Positions 8,653-17,400 of a stretch of DNA of 21,805 nucleotides are shown piece by piece. Position numbers and translations under genes: made by a program. This stretch comes from CAIWAH01 sp043755815 (GTDB taxonomy: Bacteria > Verrucomicrobiota > Verrucomicrobiia > Limisphaerales > UBA9464), in NCBI GenBank assembly GCA_043755815.1, contig JAYUSF010000103.1, positions 1 to 21,805 of the forward strand, read 5' to 3'. The notes below the pieces were generated by a model. It made no database searches. It saw nothing but the letters and a program-made list of their open reading frames with translations, and was not told the DNA's origin. Numbering within the stretch: the stretch's first letter is position 1; the number at the start of each line of letters is the position of its first letter.

Positions 8653-10889
8653 GTGTAGGAGACGAGGTCACGAGTCTCCATCTGGTCCCCGGTGCTGCCC
8701 CACGGAAAGAAGCGGCCAGGCCAAGTCAGAGCCTTCTCACGTCGTCTCCTACCTCCCCCGACTTGCGCGGCTTCGAGTGGCGGGCGCTGTGGGAGCGGTC
8801 CCGCGGCCAGGAGATTTTCGCCTTCACCAACCTCGCGCGCCCGGCCGCGTGCCTCGTGTTCGCGCCCGATGGACGCACGCTGGTCTCTGGCGGCGACGAT
8901 GGCGTCCACCTGTGGGATGTGGCGGAGGGCCGACCGCTCGGCCTGTTCCCCGGCCCGGACCCCGGCCCGACCAGCGGCGACCGGGCCCCTACCGACGAGG
9001 AACTGCGCCCGATGCTCGAAGCGTCGCCCGCAGTGGTCGATCATGTCAAAGTGCAGCCCGGAATCCGTGATTACTTGGATGCATGGGGCCACACCGGACG
9101 CACGAGGGCGGTCAAAAGCCTGTCCTTCACGCCGGATGGAAAGCATCTCTTGGTCGGTAGCAGCGACTTCGTCCGCAGTTGGACTTTTGCGACGGGTGCG
9201 TTCGATTTCGCGGTCCCCGAAAATATGGCCCGCGTTGGCACCCCCGGCACTGGCGACCTCTTCGTCGTGGCCAACGACCAAGTGTGTCTGCCTGACGATG
9301 AACAGCGGACGGCGCACCCGCAGAGCGCGCTCTTGTATAGCTATTCCCGGCGTCGCTTGGTGGCTGAACTTCCCGGCTACGGCTTCCGCGTGGCCATCTC
9401 ACCGGATGGCGGATACGTCGCGGCCACCGGCCGGACCAACGGGGTCGTGCTCTGGCAGCCGGCCACTGGGAAGACCGTGCCGCTCGTCCGCACCCCGTGG
9501 GGGAGCAGCTTCGCGTCGTTCTCGCCGGACGGCCGCACCCTGTTCGTCAATTCCAACCACCGGACGTTTCTCTGGGATCTGCAATCGGAACGAATCCGCG
9601 CCGAGCTGAACGGGGCGCACCGTCTCGCCGCCGCGGCGGACTGGTCCCCGGATGGCCGCACCTTGGCCACTGGCGGCGATCAATCCGTCGCCCTCTGGCG
9701 GGTGCCACCGGCGGGAGCCACGAACGGACCCGACGATGGGCCTCCGCTGCTCTTGCCGCACACCGTCCTGCAGGGCCACGAAGCCGCGGTGACGGCGCTG
9801 GCCTTCTCGCCCGACGGCCGACGGCTGGCCTCCGCTGCCACCGACCATTCCATCCGCCTCTGGGCCATCGCAGACGCCTCGGCCCCGGTCGCCGCTGCGC
9901 CCGCGACGTCGTTCGTTGTGGAGCAGTTTGGTGAATCTCCGCTGGATGCTGCGACCGGATGCCTCATCGGTCGCGTGCGTGAACACGTCTCGGGTCGCCC
10001 AACCGGAAAACTCGCGGTGCTGGACGCCCGATTGGGCTCGGTGCCACAGCCGTTGCCCGGCACCGAGCATCAGCTCTACGCGGGCTATCTCGCCCAAAGG
10101 CAGGGTTTCGTCACGGTGGAGCTGGGGACGAACGACGTGCCGGTGCAGTTCGAGCTCCGCCGCCTTCCGGATGGCGCGGTGCGGACCCGTCGCCAGTTCC
10201 GCTCCGTCCCGGACGGGGTCCGCTACGCCGACGCCGCTGGGATCCCTTGCCTGTCCGCCAGCCCGGACGGCCGGTGGCTCGCGCTGGCCCAGACAGACGC
10301 CAAGCGTGACCGGAATCTTGAGGTGTATGACCTCCGCACCGGACAATTTGTGGCCCGGCTTCCCGGAGTTCCCCAAACCTTGATCACCCGGCTACGGGTT
10401 TCGCCCGACAGCCGCTGGCTGGTCCGGCTCGACCATATCAACGGGGACAATTGGATCACCACCTACGACTCCCAGACCTGGGGCCCGCCACGGGAGATCC
10501 GCTTTCGCAGCGCGGGCAAGGATGTTCTCTTGGCCACCATTGATCCCGCCAGCCGTCGCCTCGCCACCGCCGGTCCCGACGGGAACTCGCTCCGTATCTG
10601 GGACCTGCTTACCGGCCGCCTGGAGGCGCAGTGCGCCAGCGGCGGCCTCGCTTGTCATCCGGTGTGGTCGCCGGACAGCCGCACCTTGGTGTTCAATTAC
10701 GGCAGCGGTGTCCATTTCTGGAGCATGATCGTCTTTCGTGAACTTACATCCTTCCACTCCGACTTCGGTCGCGTTGGAGCCCCGCTCGGCTATACCCCCG
10801 ATGGCCACACGCTGGTGGGGTTCACTTGGGACGGCGAAGTGAAGACGTGGTCGCCCCGCACACTGGCGGAGATCGACCGCCTGCCCTGA
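8613..10889 (+). CDS. WD40-repeat protein, probably 5'-truncated
   Basis: A 758-aa open frame from TTG 8613 with at least ten WD40 repeats (FSPDGRTLASxxxDxxVxLWD type), for example CLVFAPDGRTLVSGGDDGVHLWD, VTALAFSPDGRRLASAATDHSIRLW and RRLATAGPDGNSLRIWD, ending at VKTWSPRTLAEIDRLP. These would fold as one or two beta-propellers that act as protein-binding platforms. The recognisable homology starts at DLRGFEWRALWERSRGQE (from base 8760). In verrucomicrobial and planctomycete proteins that phrase normally sits in the middle, between a Ser/Thr-kinase or other N-terminal part and the WD40 propeller. Here there is no kinase domain, no signal peptide and no ATG upstream of it, and the codons before it are made of an inverted-repeat element. 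I read it as the 3' remnant of a longer gene. It may be an untranslated pseudogene or may use TTG. Confidence 0.75.
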   Translation: MTADKYPTVLTGASVGDEVTSLHLVPGAAPRKEAARPSQSLLTSSPTSPDLRGFEWRALWERSRGQEIFAFTNLARPAACLVFAPDGRTLVSGGDDGVHLWDVAEGRPLGLFPGPDPGPTSGDRAPTDEELRPMLEASPAVVDHVKVQPGIRDYLDAWGHTGRTRAVKSLSFTPDGKHLLVGSSDFVRSWTFATGAFDFAVPENMARVGTPGTGDLFVVANDQVCLPDDEQRTAHPQSALLYSYSRRRLVAELPGYGFRVAISPDGGYVAATGRTNGVVLWQPATGKTVPLVRTPWGSSFASFSPDGRTLFVNSNHRTFLWDLQSERIRAELNGAHRLAAAADWSPDGRTLATGGDQSVALWRVPPAGATNGPDDGPPLLLPHTVLQGHEAAVTALAFSPDGRRLASAATDHSIRLWAIADASAPVAAAPATSFVVEQFGESPLDAATGCLIGRVREHVSGRPTGKLAVLDARLGSVPQPLPGTEHQLYAGYLAQRQGFVTVELGTNDVPVQFELRRLPDGAVRTRRQFRSVPDGVRYADAAGIPCLSASPDGRWLALAQTDAKRDRNLEVYDLRTGQFVARLPGVPQTLITRLRVSPDSRWLVRLDHINGDNWITTYDSQTWGPPREIRFRSAGKDVLLATIDPASRRLATAGPDGNSLRIWDLLTGRLEAQCASGGLACHPVWSPDSRTLVFNYGSGVHFWSMIVFRELTSFHSDFGRVGAPLGYTPDGHTLVGFTWDGEVKTWSPRTLAEIDRLP
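8655..8752. repeat. 98-bp element bounded by perfect 11-bp inverted repeats
   Basis: The left end GTAGGAGACGA (8655-8665) is the exact reverse complement of the right end TCGTCTCCTAC (8742-8752). Inside the left end, GGAGAC (8658-8663) pairs with GTCTCC (8674-8679), giving a nested hairpin. The element lies just before the first recognisable WD40-protein codon and beside the 5' end of the HTH frame. It resembles a REP-pair or MITE-like small element. No transposase is present in the window. Confidence 0.6.
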
Positions 10890-10923
10890 CGGTGCGGAGG
10901 AGCGCGAACACAGCCGGCGTCCC

Positions 10924-10951
10924 GCCGGGAGGGCGGACATTCCTGTCCGCC
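10924..10951 (+). repeat. 28-bp hairpin repeat, copy 1 (with copies at 20626 and 20720)
   Basis: GCCGGGAGG is followed by a hairpin with stem GGCGGACA / TGTCCGCC and loop TTCC. Two further copies of the same 28-base unit occur about 9.7 kb away in another gap. The family looks REP-like. Confidence 0.8.
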
Positions 10952-11105
10952 GGTGGCTTGCCGGGCAACCCGCCCACAACTTCTGCGCGTCGGAGCGCAG
11001 GCAGCCTGCCCGCAAGCGAGCACCGGAGGTGTGAGCCCGGAAAAGCGGCGGACAAAGACGGTCCGCGCTCCCGGCCCCGGCAAAGTCGCGCCAGCGTCGT
11101 GGACT

Positions 11106-11123
11106 GCGGCAGTCCCCTGCCGC
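11106..11123 (+). repeat. Hairpin repeat GCGGCAG-TCCC-CTGCCGC
   Basis: A perfect 7-bp stem with a 4-base loop. Its surroundings (about 11096-11130) match, in inverted orientation, the sequence around 11215-11249. The pair therefore forms an inverted repeat about 150 bases long overall. Confidence 0.7.
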
Positions 11124-11220
11124 TTTCGGGCCGGCCGCGAAAGGACGCAGAAGGCGCAAAGAAAGCAGCGGCTCCTGCTGCGCCACTGGTGCCGTTCAGC
11201 GGCAAGACATGCTTCCGAGA

Positions 11221-11238
11221 GCGGCAGAGGACTGCCGC
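11221..11238 (-). repeat. Inverted partner hairpin GCGGCAG-AGGA-CTGCCGC
   Basis: Same 7-bp stem as 11106-11123. The reverse complement of the flanks aligns with the first copy, so this is a second copy in the opposite orientation. Confidence 0.7.
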
Positions 11239-11352
11239 ACTCCAAAACCTCGCGGAATTCCTCGCCGCCCCGCAATCCGGCCCGCCCGCAATCCGCGCCC
11301 CGGGTCGGCTTGGACCGCCCCACCCGCCGGCTGGGAAGCCGGCGCTCCCGTC

Positions 11353-11418
11353 GTAGGGCAGGCTGCCAGCCTGCCAGTGCCGGTCGGCCTCTCCGGGCAG
11401 GCTGGCAGCCTGCCCTAC
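11353..11418. repeat. 66-bp perfect inverted repeat with 23-bp arms
   Basis: Arm 11353-11375 is the exact reverse complement of arm 11396-11418, with a 20-base loop. Each arm also contains its own palindrome, GGCAGGCTG-C-CAGCCTGCC, so the element can fold as one long hairpin or as two small ones. The GTAGGGCAGGCTG type sequence is one I associate with verrucomicrobial intergenic repeats. No T-run follows, so it is a repeat rather than a standard terminator. Confidence 0.85.
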
Positions 11419-11595
11419 CTTCCGTCCGTTCTCCCCGGAACGATTCCCGAAAATAATCCGCACCATTCAGCGCCCTTTCCTTTTGTAAGGGGCGGGACGA
11501 AGCCGGATCGCGGGGCCTCGACAGAAACTTCTCTCAGTGATCCGGGCACGACTTGTCCGACAGCAGACACAACCAACAACAGCAATACCCTTGGC

Positions 11596-11602
11596 AGAAA
11601 GG
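11596..11602 (+). promoter_or_regulatory. Ribosome-binding site for the PEP-CTERM gene
   Basis: AGAAAGG ends 7 bases before the ATG at 11610. It supports that start over the upstream in-frame start at 11553. Confidence 0.5.
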
Positions 11603-11609
11603 TAAAAGG

Positions 11610-12443
11610 ATGATCACTCAAACCCTCAGCAGACGGTCCGCCGGCCAAGGCCCGCTTCCGCATCCTTGGGGCGGCGCCGCCCAAGACCTCCACGGGCGCG
11701 GCGCGGGCCGGCGGCATCGGCACGCGGAGCGGTCGGCAGGCGTGGTCCTCCCCTCGCTGAGCCGAGCCGTGCGAGGGACGACCGCGACGTGGACCCTGCT
11801 GGGGCTCCCCCTGAAGGCCGCGCTCATGTCGGCCGCGGTGCTGGCCTTGGTCGCGCAAACGCACGGGCAGAACTACGTGCTCAACGGGAGCTTCGAAAGC
11901 CCGGTGATCTCCAGTAACACCTTTGACTTTTTGCCCACCATCCCCGGTTGGAGCACTCCGAACGCGGGTGCGCACTTGGAGCTCTGGAACCACTACGCTT
12001 CGATACCTTCCACCGAGGGCGACCAGCATCTGGAGATCAACTCCGACCTCCTCGATCAAACGGTCCTGCAATCGGTGAGCGTGTTGTCCGGTGTGCTCAC
12101 GAGGTTCTCCTTCGATTACACCGGGCGGCAGTTCACGGACAACACCTTCACCGTCACGGTCACCGGGGACGTCTCCAACATATCCTACGTCAACACCACG
12201 CTGAACCCGGCCACCCACTATCTCAGCCACCGCTGGGACACGTTCTCCGCCACGTTCACCCCCGGGCTGACCGATTCGATGCTCACGATCGCGTTCCGGG
12301 GCCACCCGATCGCGCCCATCGCAGGCGCGGCGCACATCGACAACGTCTCGCTCACCGCCGTCCCCGAGCCCAGCGAATTCGCCGCCGCAGTCGCCGGGCT
12401 TGGCCTCGTGGCCTTCAGCGAGTGGCGGCGGACGCGCCGGTAG
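11610..12443 (+). CDS. PEP-CTERM-anchored exoprotein with a DUF642-like lectin-type domain
   Basis: 277 aa. The C-terminus is a textbook PEP-CTERM signal: VPEPS (PEP at residues 252-254), a hydrophobic helix (FAAAVAGLGLVAFS) and a basic end (EWRRTRR). Such proteins are exported and processed by an exosortase, often in exopolysaccharide-producing bacteria. The exosortase is not in this window. The mature part starts after Gln87 (NYVLNGSFESP) and has the layout of a DUF642/'choice-of-anchor' beta-sandwich: NGSFESP, PGWST, ELW, GDQHLEINS, SFDYTGRQ, AAHIDNVSLTAVPEP. A closely similar domain lies inside the 1804-aa protein downstream. ATG 11610 has a ribosome-binding site but gives an 87-residue leader. 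GTG 11769 would give an ordinary 34-residue signal peptide (MRGTTATWTLLGLPLKAALM...), so that start is a real alternative. Ligand unknown; carbohydrate binding is inference. Confidence 0.88.
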   Translation: MITQTLSRRSAGQGPLPHPWGGAAQDLHGRGAGRRHRHAERSAGVVLPSLSRAVRGTTATWTLLGLPLKAALMSAAVLALVAQTHGQNYVLNGSFESPVISSNTFDFLPTIPGWSTPNAGAHLELWNHYASIPSTEGDQHLEINSDLLDQTVLQSVSVLSGVLTRFSFDYTGRQFTDNTFTVTVTGDVSNISYVNTTLNPATHYLSHRWDTFSATFTPGLTDSMLTIAFRGHPIAPIAGAAHIDNVSLTAVPEPSEFAAAVAGLGLVAFSEWRRTRR

Positions 12444-12524
12444 GCGGCACTTTTCCTTCGGTCCCGCCGCTCCGTTCTACGTGGAAGCCGGTTCCAACCC
12501 ATCACCACCAACTCCGATCATCGC

Positions 12525-14402
12525 ATGCAAAACCAACAACTCCATCCCGCCGGCATGCCGCTCCGACGCACTTGGGCAGCCTCCCTCCGACGGTTCCCCG
12601 CAAGTCTTCCGCACGGACCGTTCGCCGCCAGTTTGGCCGCGCTGTGCCTCCTGCTCGGCAGTTTCACCGGCGCGCAGGCGCAGCCGATCACCTGGCAGTC
12701 CGCCATCCAGGCGGGCGGCAGCACCGGGGACATCGGGACCGGAATCGCGGTGGACGCCGCCGGCAACAAGTATGTGACCGGCCTCTTCACGGGCAGCGCG
12801 ACGTTCGGCGGCGTGACGCTGAGCAGCACGGGCAACCGGGACATGTTCCTGGCCAAGTATGATGCCGATGACGTGCTGCAGTGGGTGCGCCAAGCCGGCG
12901 GCAGCGGCACGGCCGGTGCCAGCGGGGCCGCGGTGGCCCTCGGCCCCGACGGCGACCTCTATGTGACGGGGACTTTCCGCGGCACGGTCAGCTTCGACGG
13001 CTTGGCGCGCACGAGCAACAGCGCCGCCGACCTCTTCGTCGCCCGCTACGACTCCGCGGGCACGGTGAGGTGGGTGGCGCAGGCCAGCGGCATGTCGTTC
13101 GGCTATCTTGCGGGCATCGCGGTGGATGCCGCCGGGAACGCCTACGTGACGAGCCGTTTCCTGGGCACGGCCACCTTCGGCTCAGTTCCTCCCACCGCGC
13201 TGACCGCGGCCGGACCCGCGGACGCGTTCTTCGCGAAATACGATCCGCAGGGCGGGTGCGTGTGGGCCCGGCAAGCCCACTCCACCTTCCTCGCGGCCGC
13301 CCGCAGCATCGCGGTCGATGCGGCGGGCGACCCGGTCGCGGTGGGGACCTTCACCGGCCAACTCACGTTCGGCAGCACCACGCTCAGCTCCACCGCCAAC
13401 GCGAGCATGTTCCTCGTGAAGTTCGCCACCGACGGCTCGCCGCTCTGGGCGCGCGGGACCACGGGCACCGGGCCCGCGGACGGCACCGGCCTCGCGGTGG
13501 ACCCGGCGGGCAACACATATGCCACCGCATATTTTGCCGGCACCGCCGGGTTCGGGGAGGGCCTCGCCGTGACCAGCATGGGCAGCTATTACAACTACTT
13601 CGTCGCCAAGTATGACCCCGCGGGCACGCCGCAATGGGCCACCCAAGGCGGGGGCGTCACCGACGATGAGACGCGCGCCATCGCGGTGGACGCGCTGGGG
13701 AACAGCTACGTCACCGGGTTCCAGGGCGCCTTGAACCGCTTCCGGAACTCCGGCCCCGAGGTCTTCGTCGCGAAGTATGACCCCGCGGGCGCGCTCCAGT
13801 GGCTAGAGACCGCCGGTGGCAGCCCCGACAATATCGGCAATGCCCTCGCCGTGGACCCGCGGGGAGCCGTCCACGTCACGGGCTACTTCACGGGCGTCGC
13901 GGCGTTCGGCCTGCTGCCGCCGCTGAGCGCGCCGGGAATGCCGACGCCCCAAGAGATCTTCGTGGCGAAGCTCGGCCCCTGCGCGACTCCGCCGGAGGTT
14001 ACGCTCCATCCCTCGCTCACAGTCACCGCCGCACCCAACCACGGTTACGTCACGCTAACGGTGACCGACATGGTGAGCAGCGTCGTGGCCGGCTGCGACC
14101 CCGCCTTGGGCGTGGGTGACGTGGTGATCCGCGCCGCGACCAGCGATGAGGCCGAGAACGCACCGGGCAGCGGGAACACCCTCAACGACCTCGTGATCGC
14201 GGCGGACTGCCGCTCGGTGCAAGTCCGCTGCGAACGCGCCGGGAACGGGAACGGCCGCGTTTACACCGTCTGGCTCGCGGTCACGGACACCAGCGGGAAC
14301 ACCACGAACAGTTCGTTCACGGTCAGCATTCCCAAATCCGCGAACTCCGGCCCCGCTCTCGATGACGGGCCACACTACACGGTCTTGGGGCCGTGTAACT
14401 GA
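12525..14402 (+). CDS. Secreted SBBP beta-propeller protein
   Basis: 625 aa. The leader ends at SFTGAQAQ (Gln53) with a hydrophobic core LAALCLLLG, so it is exported. Seven repeats of the SBBP type follow, each reading roughly (G)IAVDAAGNxYVTGxFxGxAxFG ... DxFxAKYDxxGxxxWxxQ, spanning about residues 60-487; seven is the right number for one closed propeller. The C-terminal part (about 490-612) is an all-beta domain containing TSDEAENAPGSGNTLNDLVIAADCRSVQVRCERAGNGNGRVYTVWLAVTDTSGNTT, a tail I have met in other exported verrucomicrobial and planctomycete proteins. No PEP-CTERM or other sorting signal was found. The start ATGCAAAACCAAC is repeated at the start of the next gene, which supports both starts. 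No Shine-Dalgarno is visible. Role unknown: probably a surface or extracellular binding protein. Confidence 0.88.
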   Translation: MQNQQLHPAGMPLRRTWAASLRRFPASLPHGPFAASLAALCLLLGSFTGAQAQPITWQSAIQAGGSTGDIGTGIAVDAAGNKYVTGLFTGSATFGGVTLSSTGNRDMFLAKYDADDVLQWVRQAGGSGTAGASGAAVALGPDGDLYVTGTFRGTVSFDGLARTSNSAADLFVARYDSAGTVRWVAQASGMSFGYLAGIAVDAAGNAYVTSRFLGTATFGSVPPTALTAAGPADAFFAKYDPQGGCVWARQAHSTFLAAARSIAVDAAGDPVAVGTFTGQLTFGSTTLSSTANASMFLVKFATDGSPLWARGTTGTGPADGTGLAVDPAGNTYATAYFAGTAGFGEGLAVTSMGSYYNYFVAKYDPAGTPQWATQGGGVTDDETRAIAVDALGNSYVTGFQGALNRFRNSGPEVFVAKYDPAGALQWLETAGGSPDNIGNALAVDPRGAVHVTGYFTGVAAFGLLPPLSAPGMPTPQEIFVAKLGPCATPPEVTLHPSLTVTAAPNHGYVTLTVTDMVSSVVAGCDPALGVGDVVIRAATSDEAENAPGSGNTLNDLVIAADCRSVQVRCERAGNGNGRVYTVWLAVTDTSGNTTNSSFTVSIPKSANSGPALDDGPHYTVLGPCN

Positions 14403-14465
14403 TTCCCACCACCATTGTCCGCCCAGCGCCCGGCACAAATCTCCACCAAAGAACCCGATCACCTC

Positions 14466-17400
14466 ATGCAAAACCAACCGTCCGAACCGAATCCTGAAAC
14501 CGTGCCCGCGAAAGACGCGAAGAGGCGAGGGTCGTTTCATCGTGGGCGCGAAGCCACCGCTCTGGCCACGCTGAGCCTCCTGCTCAGCGGCTTCACCGGC
14601 GCGCAGGCGCAGACGGTCCTCTCGGACCCCAACCAGATTACCGGCACCATCGGTTGGAACAATCCTCCCGGCCCGGTGCGGAGCTATCTGGATTCGGTCG
14701 CGCCGTCGCACGGCTTGGCCGCGGGGACCATCTTCGCCAGCCAACTGGGCGGAGGCTTCACCGCCAACACGACCGTCGCGGATGACCCCGGCCACCTGAG
14801 CGTGGGCTACAGCATCACCGTGCAGGCCGGACCCGCGCCGGGCATCCAATACTACGTGTGGCCGGTGATGGCGACCGAGGATGTCCACCGCTACAATTTC
14901 GCCGCGCTCCTGACCCCGACCGGCGTGCAGCCGGAGCCGGGCTCCGATGTGACGCTGGATTTTCTCGAATGCGCGGGGTTGATCGACCTGCAGTTCGTGG
15001 ACGCGGCGGACAATCCCGTGACGGTCGAAGGCGGGGATTTCACCGCCCAACTCGGGCATCCCACCTGGGAGGAGCAGGCCCGCGCGACTTTCGGCAGTGC
15101 CAGCAGCGTCCGACTCGCCGTGCGGGGCGGGAACACGTTCAACGTGGCCGCGAAGTTCTGGCAGACCAGCGGCAGCGATTTCTTCTCCGATTACTTCAGC
15201 GTCACTTACACCACCAACTACACGGTGACCGTGGGCTGCGATGAGATCGTCGTCGTCAAGTTCCTCGTCCCGCCCAGCCCGATCGGCGGAGGCGGGAGTG
15301 CCGGCCTCGTCGGCAGCATCATCGGCAACGTGGACATGGTCGGCGAGGACGAGCATTGGTTCTACCGCTACAACACGAAGATGACCGCCCAGGATGGCCC
15401 GCAAGGGAACTTCCGCTACGGCGAGGTGGGGCTGCTCACGCAGCCGGGGCATCTGCCCTATCCCGCGACGTCGCCGGTCAACGGGACTTCCGCTTACAAC
15501 TCCTCCGGCCCGTTCGCCTTGGCGAATTTGCTGCCCTCAGGTTTCAACGCCCCCGCGCTCTCGGTCGGTTATCAGGTGTTTGGCGAGCTCACCTTCGGTC
15601 TGAACCGCCGCTACGAATGGTTCCGGACCCCGTGGCGGGACGGCTCCAACGGGCGGGTCATTGTGAATCCAGGCACCCCCACGGACCTCGGCGACACTTT
15701 CGTCATCCACCCCGGCTACGTGCAGGGCGATGTGTTCATGTGCGGGCCTGACGAGGTGGACGGCGTGCAATCCTTCCTGCGTCACCTCTTCCGCGACATC
15801 GACCTCGGCCTGAACGGGCCCTCGACGGTGTCCGCCTTCGGGTTGGACCAGCCGGCGCCCGGGGCCACCCACACGGCCCACGGTGGCCGCGCCCGGGCGC
15901 TATTCGAGGGCGACTTCATGGTCGCAGGCCCGGAGAAGAACCACTTCGTGGGCGACTACCGGATGGCGCTCGGCGGCTTGAACCAAGAGGCGACGCGCTG
16001 GGATCAACTGATCAGCTTCGTCTTCCAAAACACCGCCACGCCGACCGATCAGGACAACTACCTCTCCTTCGGCGTCGGCATCTGGAACCAACAGTTCAAA
16101 GACGTGGAGATCGTCCCCGGGCAAGTCGTCACCCACAACCATCGCTACGGCTTCAGCCGGGTGGTCGTCCACTTCCAAGCCACCAGCGGCGCGTTGTTCC
16201 GGCCGGCCGTGACCGGCGACGGTAGTTTCAACGGCCTGAATTTTGAGGGCAACCCGGCCCAATATGCCGTCGGATTCCAGGGCTCCGGCACGCCCACGAC
16301 TTCCTTGGCGGATGCCAGCGGCACCGGACAGGTGGTGCTGGGTCTCCCGGAAGGCGATTACACCTTCCGCCCGACCGTCTATTCCGTGAACCCCGATGGC
16401 ATCAACATCAGCCTCAACACGCTGGCGCCCTTGGAGCACGTCATCGTCGGCCCGTGTGAGGTCGTCGAAGTCACGCCCGGTCTGGTGCTCAACGTGAGCA
16501 CCATCCCCGAGTGTGTCGCACAGCCACAGGTCGCCGTGTCCGGCGCGGTCACCAGCACCGCCGAGGTCGCCAGTATCACCTACACGCTCAACGGCGACAC
16601 CGTCACCGTCTGCACCGGCTGCGGTGTCAGCCCGACCTTCAACTTCACCGCCACCTTGGCCGCGTGCGACAACACGCTCCAGATCACCGCCACCGATGTG
16701 GCGGGGCGCGTCTCGTCCCGGACCCGGACCGTCCGTTTCGACGACACCCCGCCGGTGCTCACCTGCGCCGCCGACAAGACGGTGGCGTGCGGCACCGCTT
16801 GGACCTTCGATGAGCCGACCGCATCCGACGCCTGCGACGGCACCGCGGTGAGCGTCGTCGAGGTCAACACGGTCACGACCGGCACCTGCCCGCAGACCAG
16901 CACGCGCACCTGGCAGGCCACGGACGGCTGCGGAAACACCGCGACGTGCAGCCAGACCGTGACGGTGCAGGACCCCAGCCCGCCGGTCATCACCCAGTGC
17001 GCCACAGACCGGACGATCGCACTGGGCACCGATTGTCTCGCGACCATCCCCGACCTGCGCGGCGAGGTGATCTCGACGGCCAGCTGCGGGCCCGTCACCA
17101 TCACGCAAACCCCGCTCCTCACGCAGGTCGGCCCGGGGACCTATCCGGTGATCCTCACGGTCTGCGACGGCTGCGCCAATTGCACCACCTGCACCCTCCA
17201 GGTGACGGTCGCGGGCGGCTCCGCGCCGAACCTGGTGATCAACGGCAGTTTCGAGAACCCGGACATCGGATTCACCGGCAACGATTTCCTTTTGTCGGTG
17301 CCGGGCTGGACGGGGAACAACAGCGCCGGTGTCCTCACGACTGTGGAGCTCTGGCGCTTCACCTTCGGGGGCATGACCGCTCAGTCGGGAGCCCAGCATC

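Larger units (their letters stand above)
10890..11609. other. 720-bp gene gap packed with palindromic repeats
   Basis: No credible gene: frames on both strands run through but are Arg/Pro/Ala-rich shadows. The stretch holds hairpins at 10924-10951, 11106-11123, 11221-11238 and 11353-11418, each listed separately. The last about 150 bases (11460-11609) are less GC-rich and are the likeliest place for the promoter and leader of the PEP-CTERM gene; no convincing sigma-54 or sigma-70 pair could be named. Confidence 0.6.

Noticed and set aside
10924..11418. CRISPR array
   Set aside because: The repeats belong to different families, are irregularly spaced and partly inverted; there are no uniform spacers and no cas genes.
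11553..11609. Upstream start for the PEP-CTERM protein at 11553
   Set aside because: ATG 11610 has a ribosome-binding site, and the extra residues would lengthen an already long leader.
10826..11613. Several overlapping open frames (both strands) in the 10.9-11.6 kb gap
   Set aside because: They run through palindromic repeats and have Arg/Pro/Ala-rich composition with no domain.
14415..14465. TTG start at 14415 for the giant exoprotein
   Set aside because: The ATGCAAAACCAAC start at 14466 is shared with the gene at 12525.
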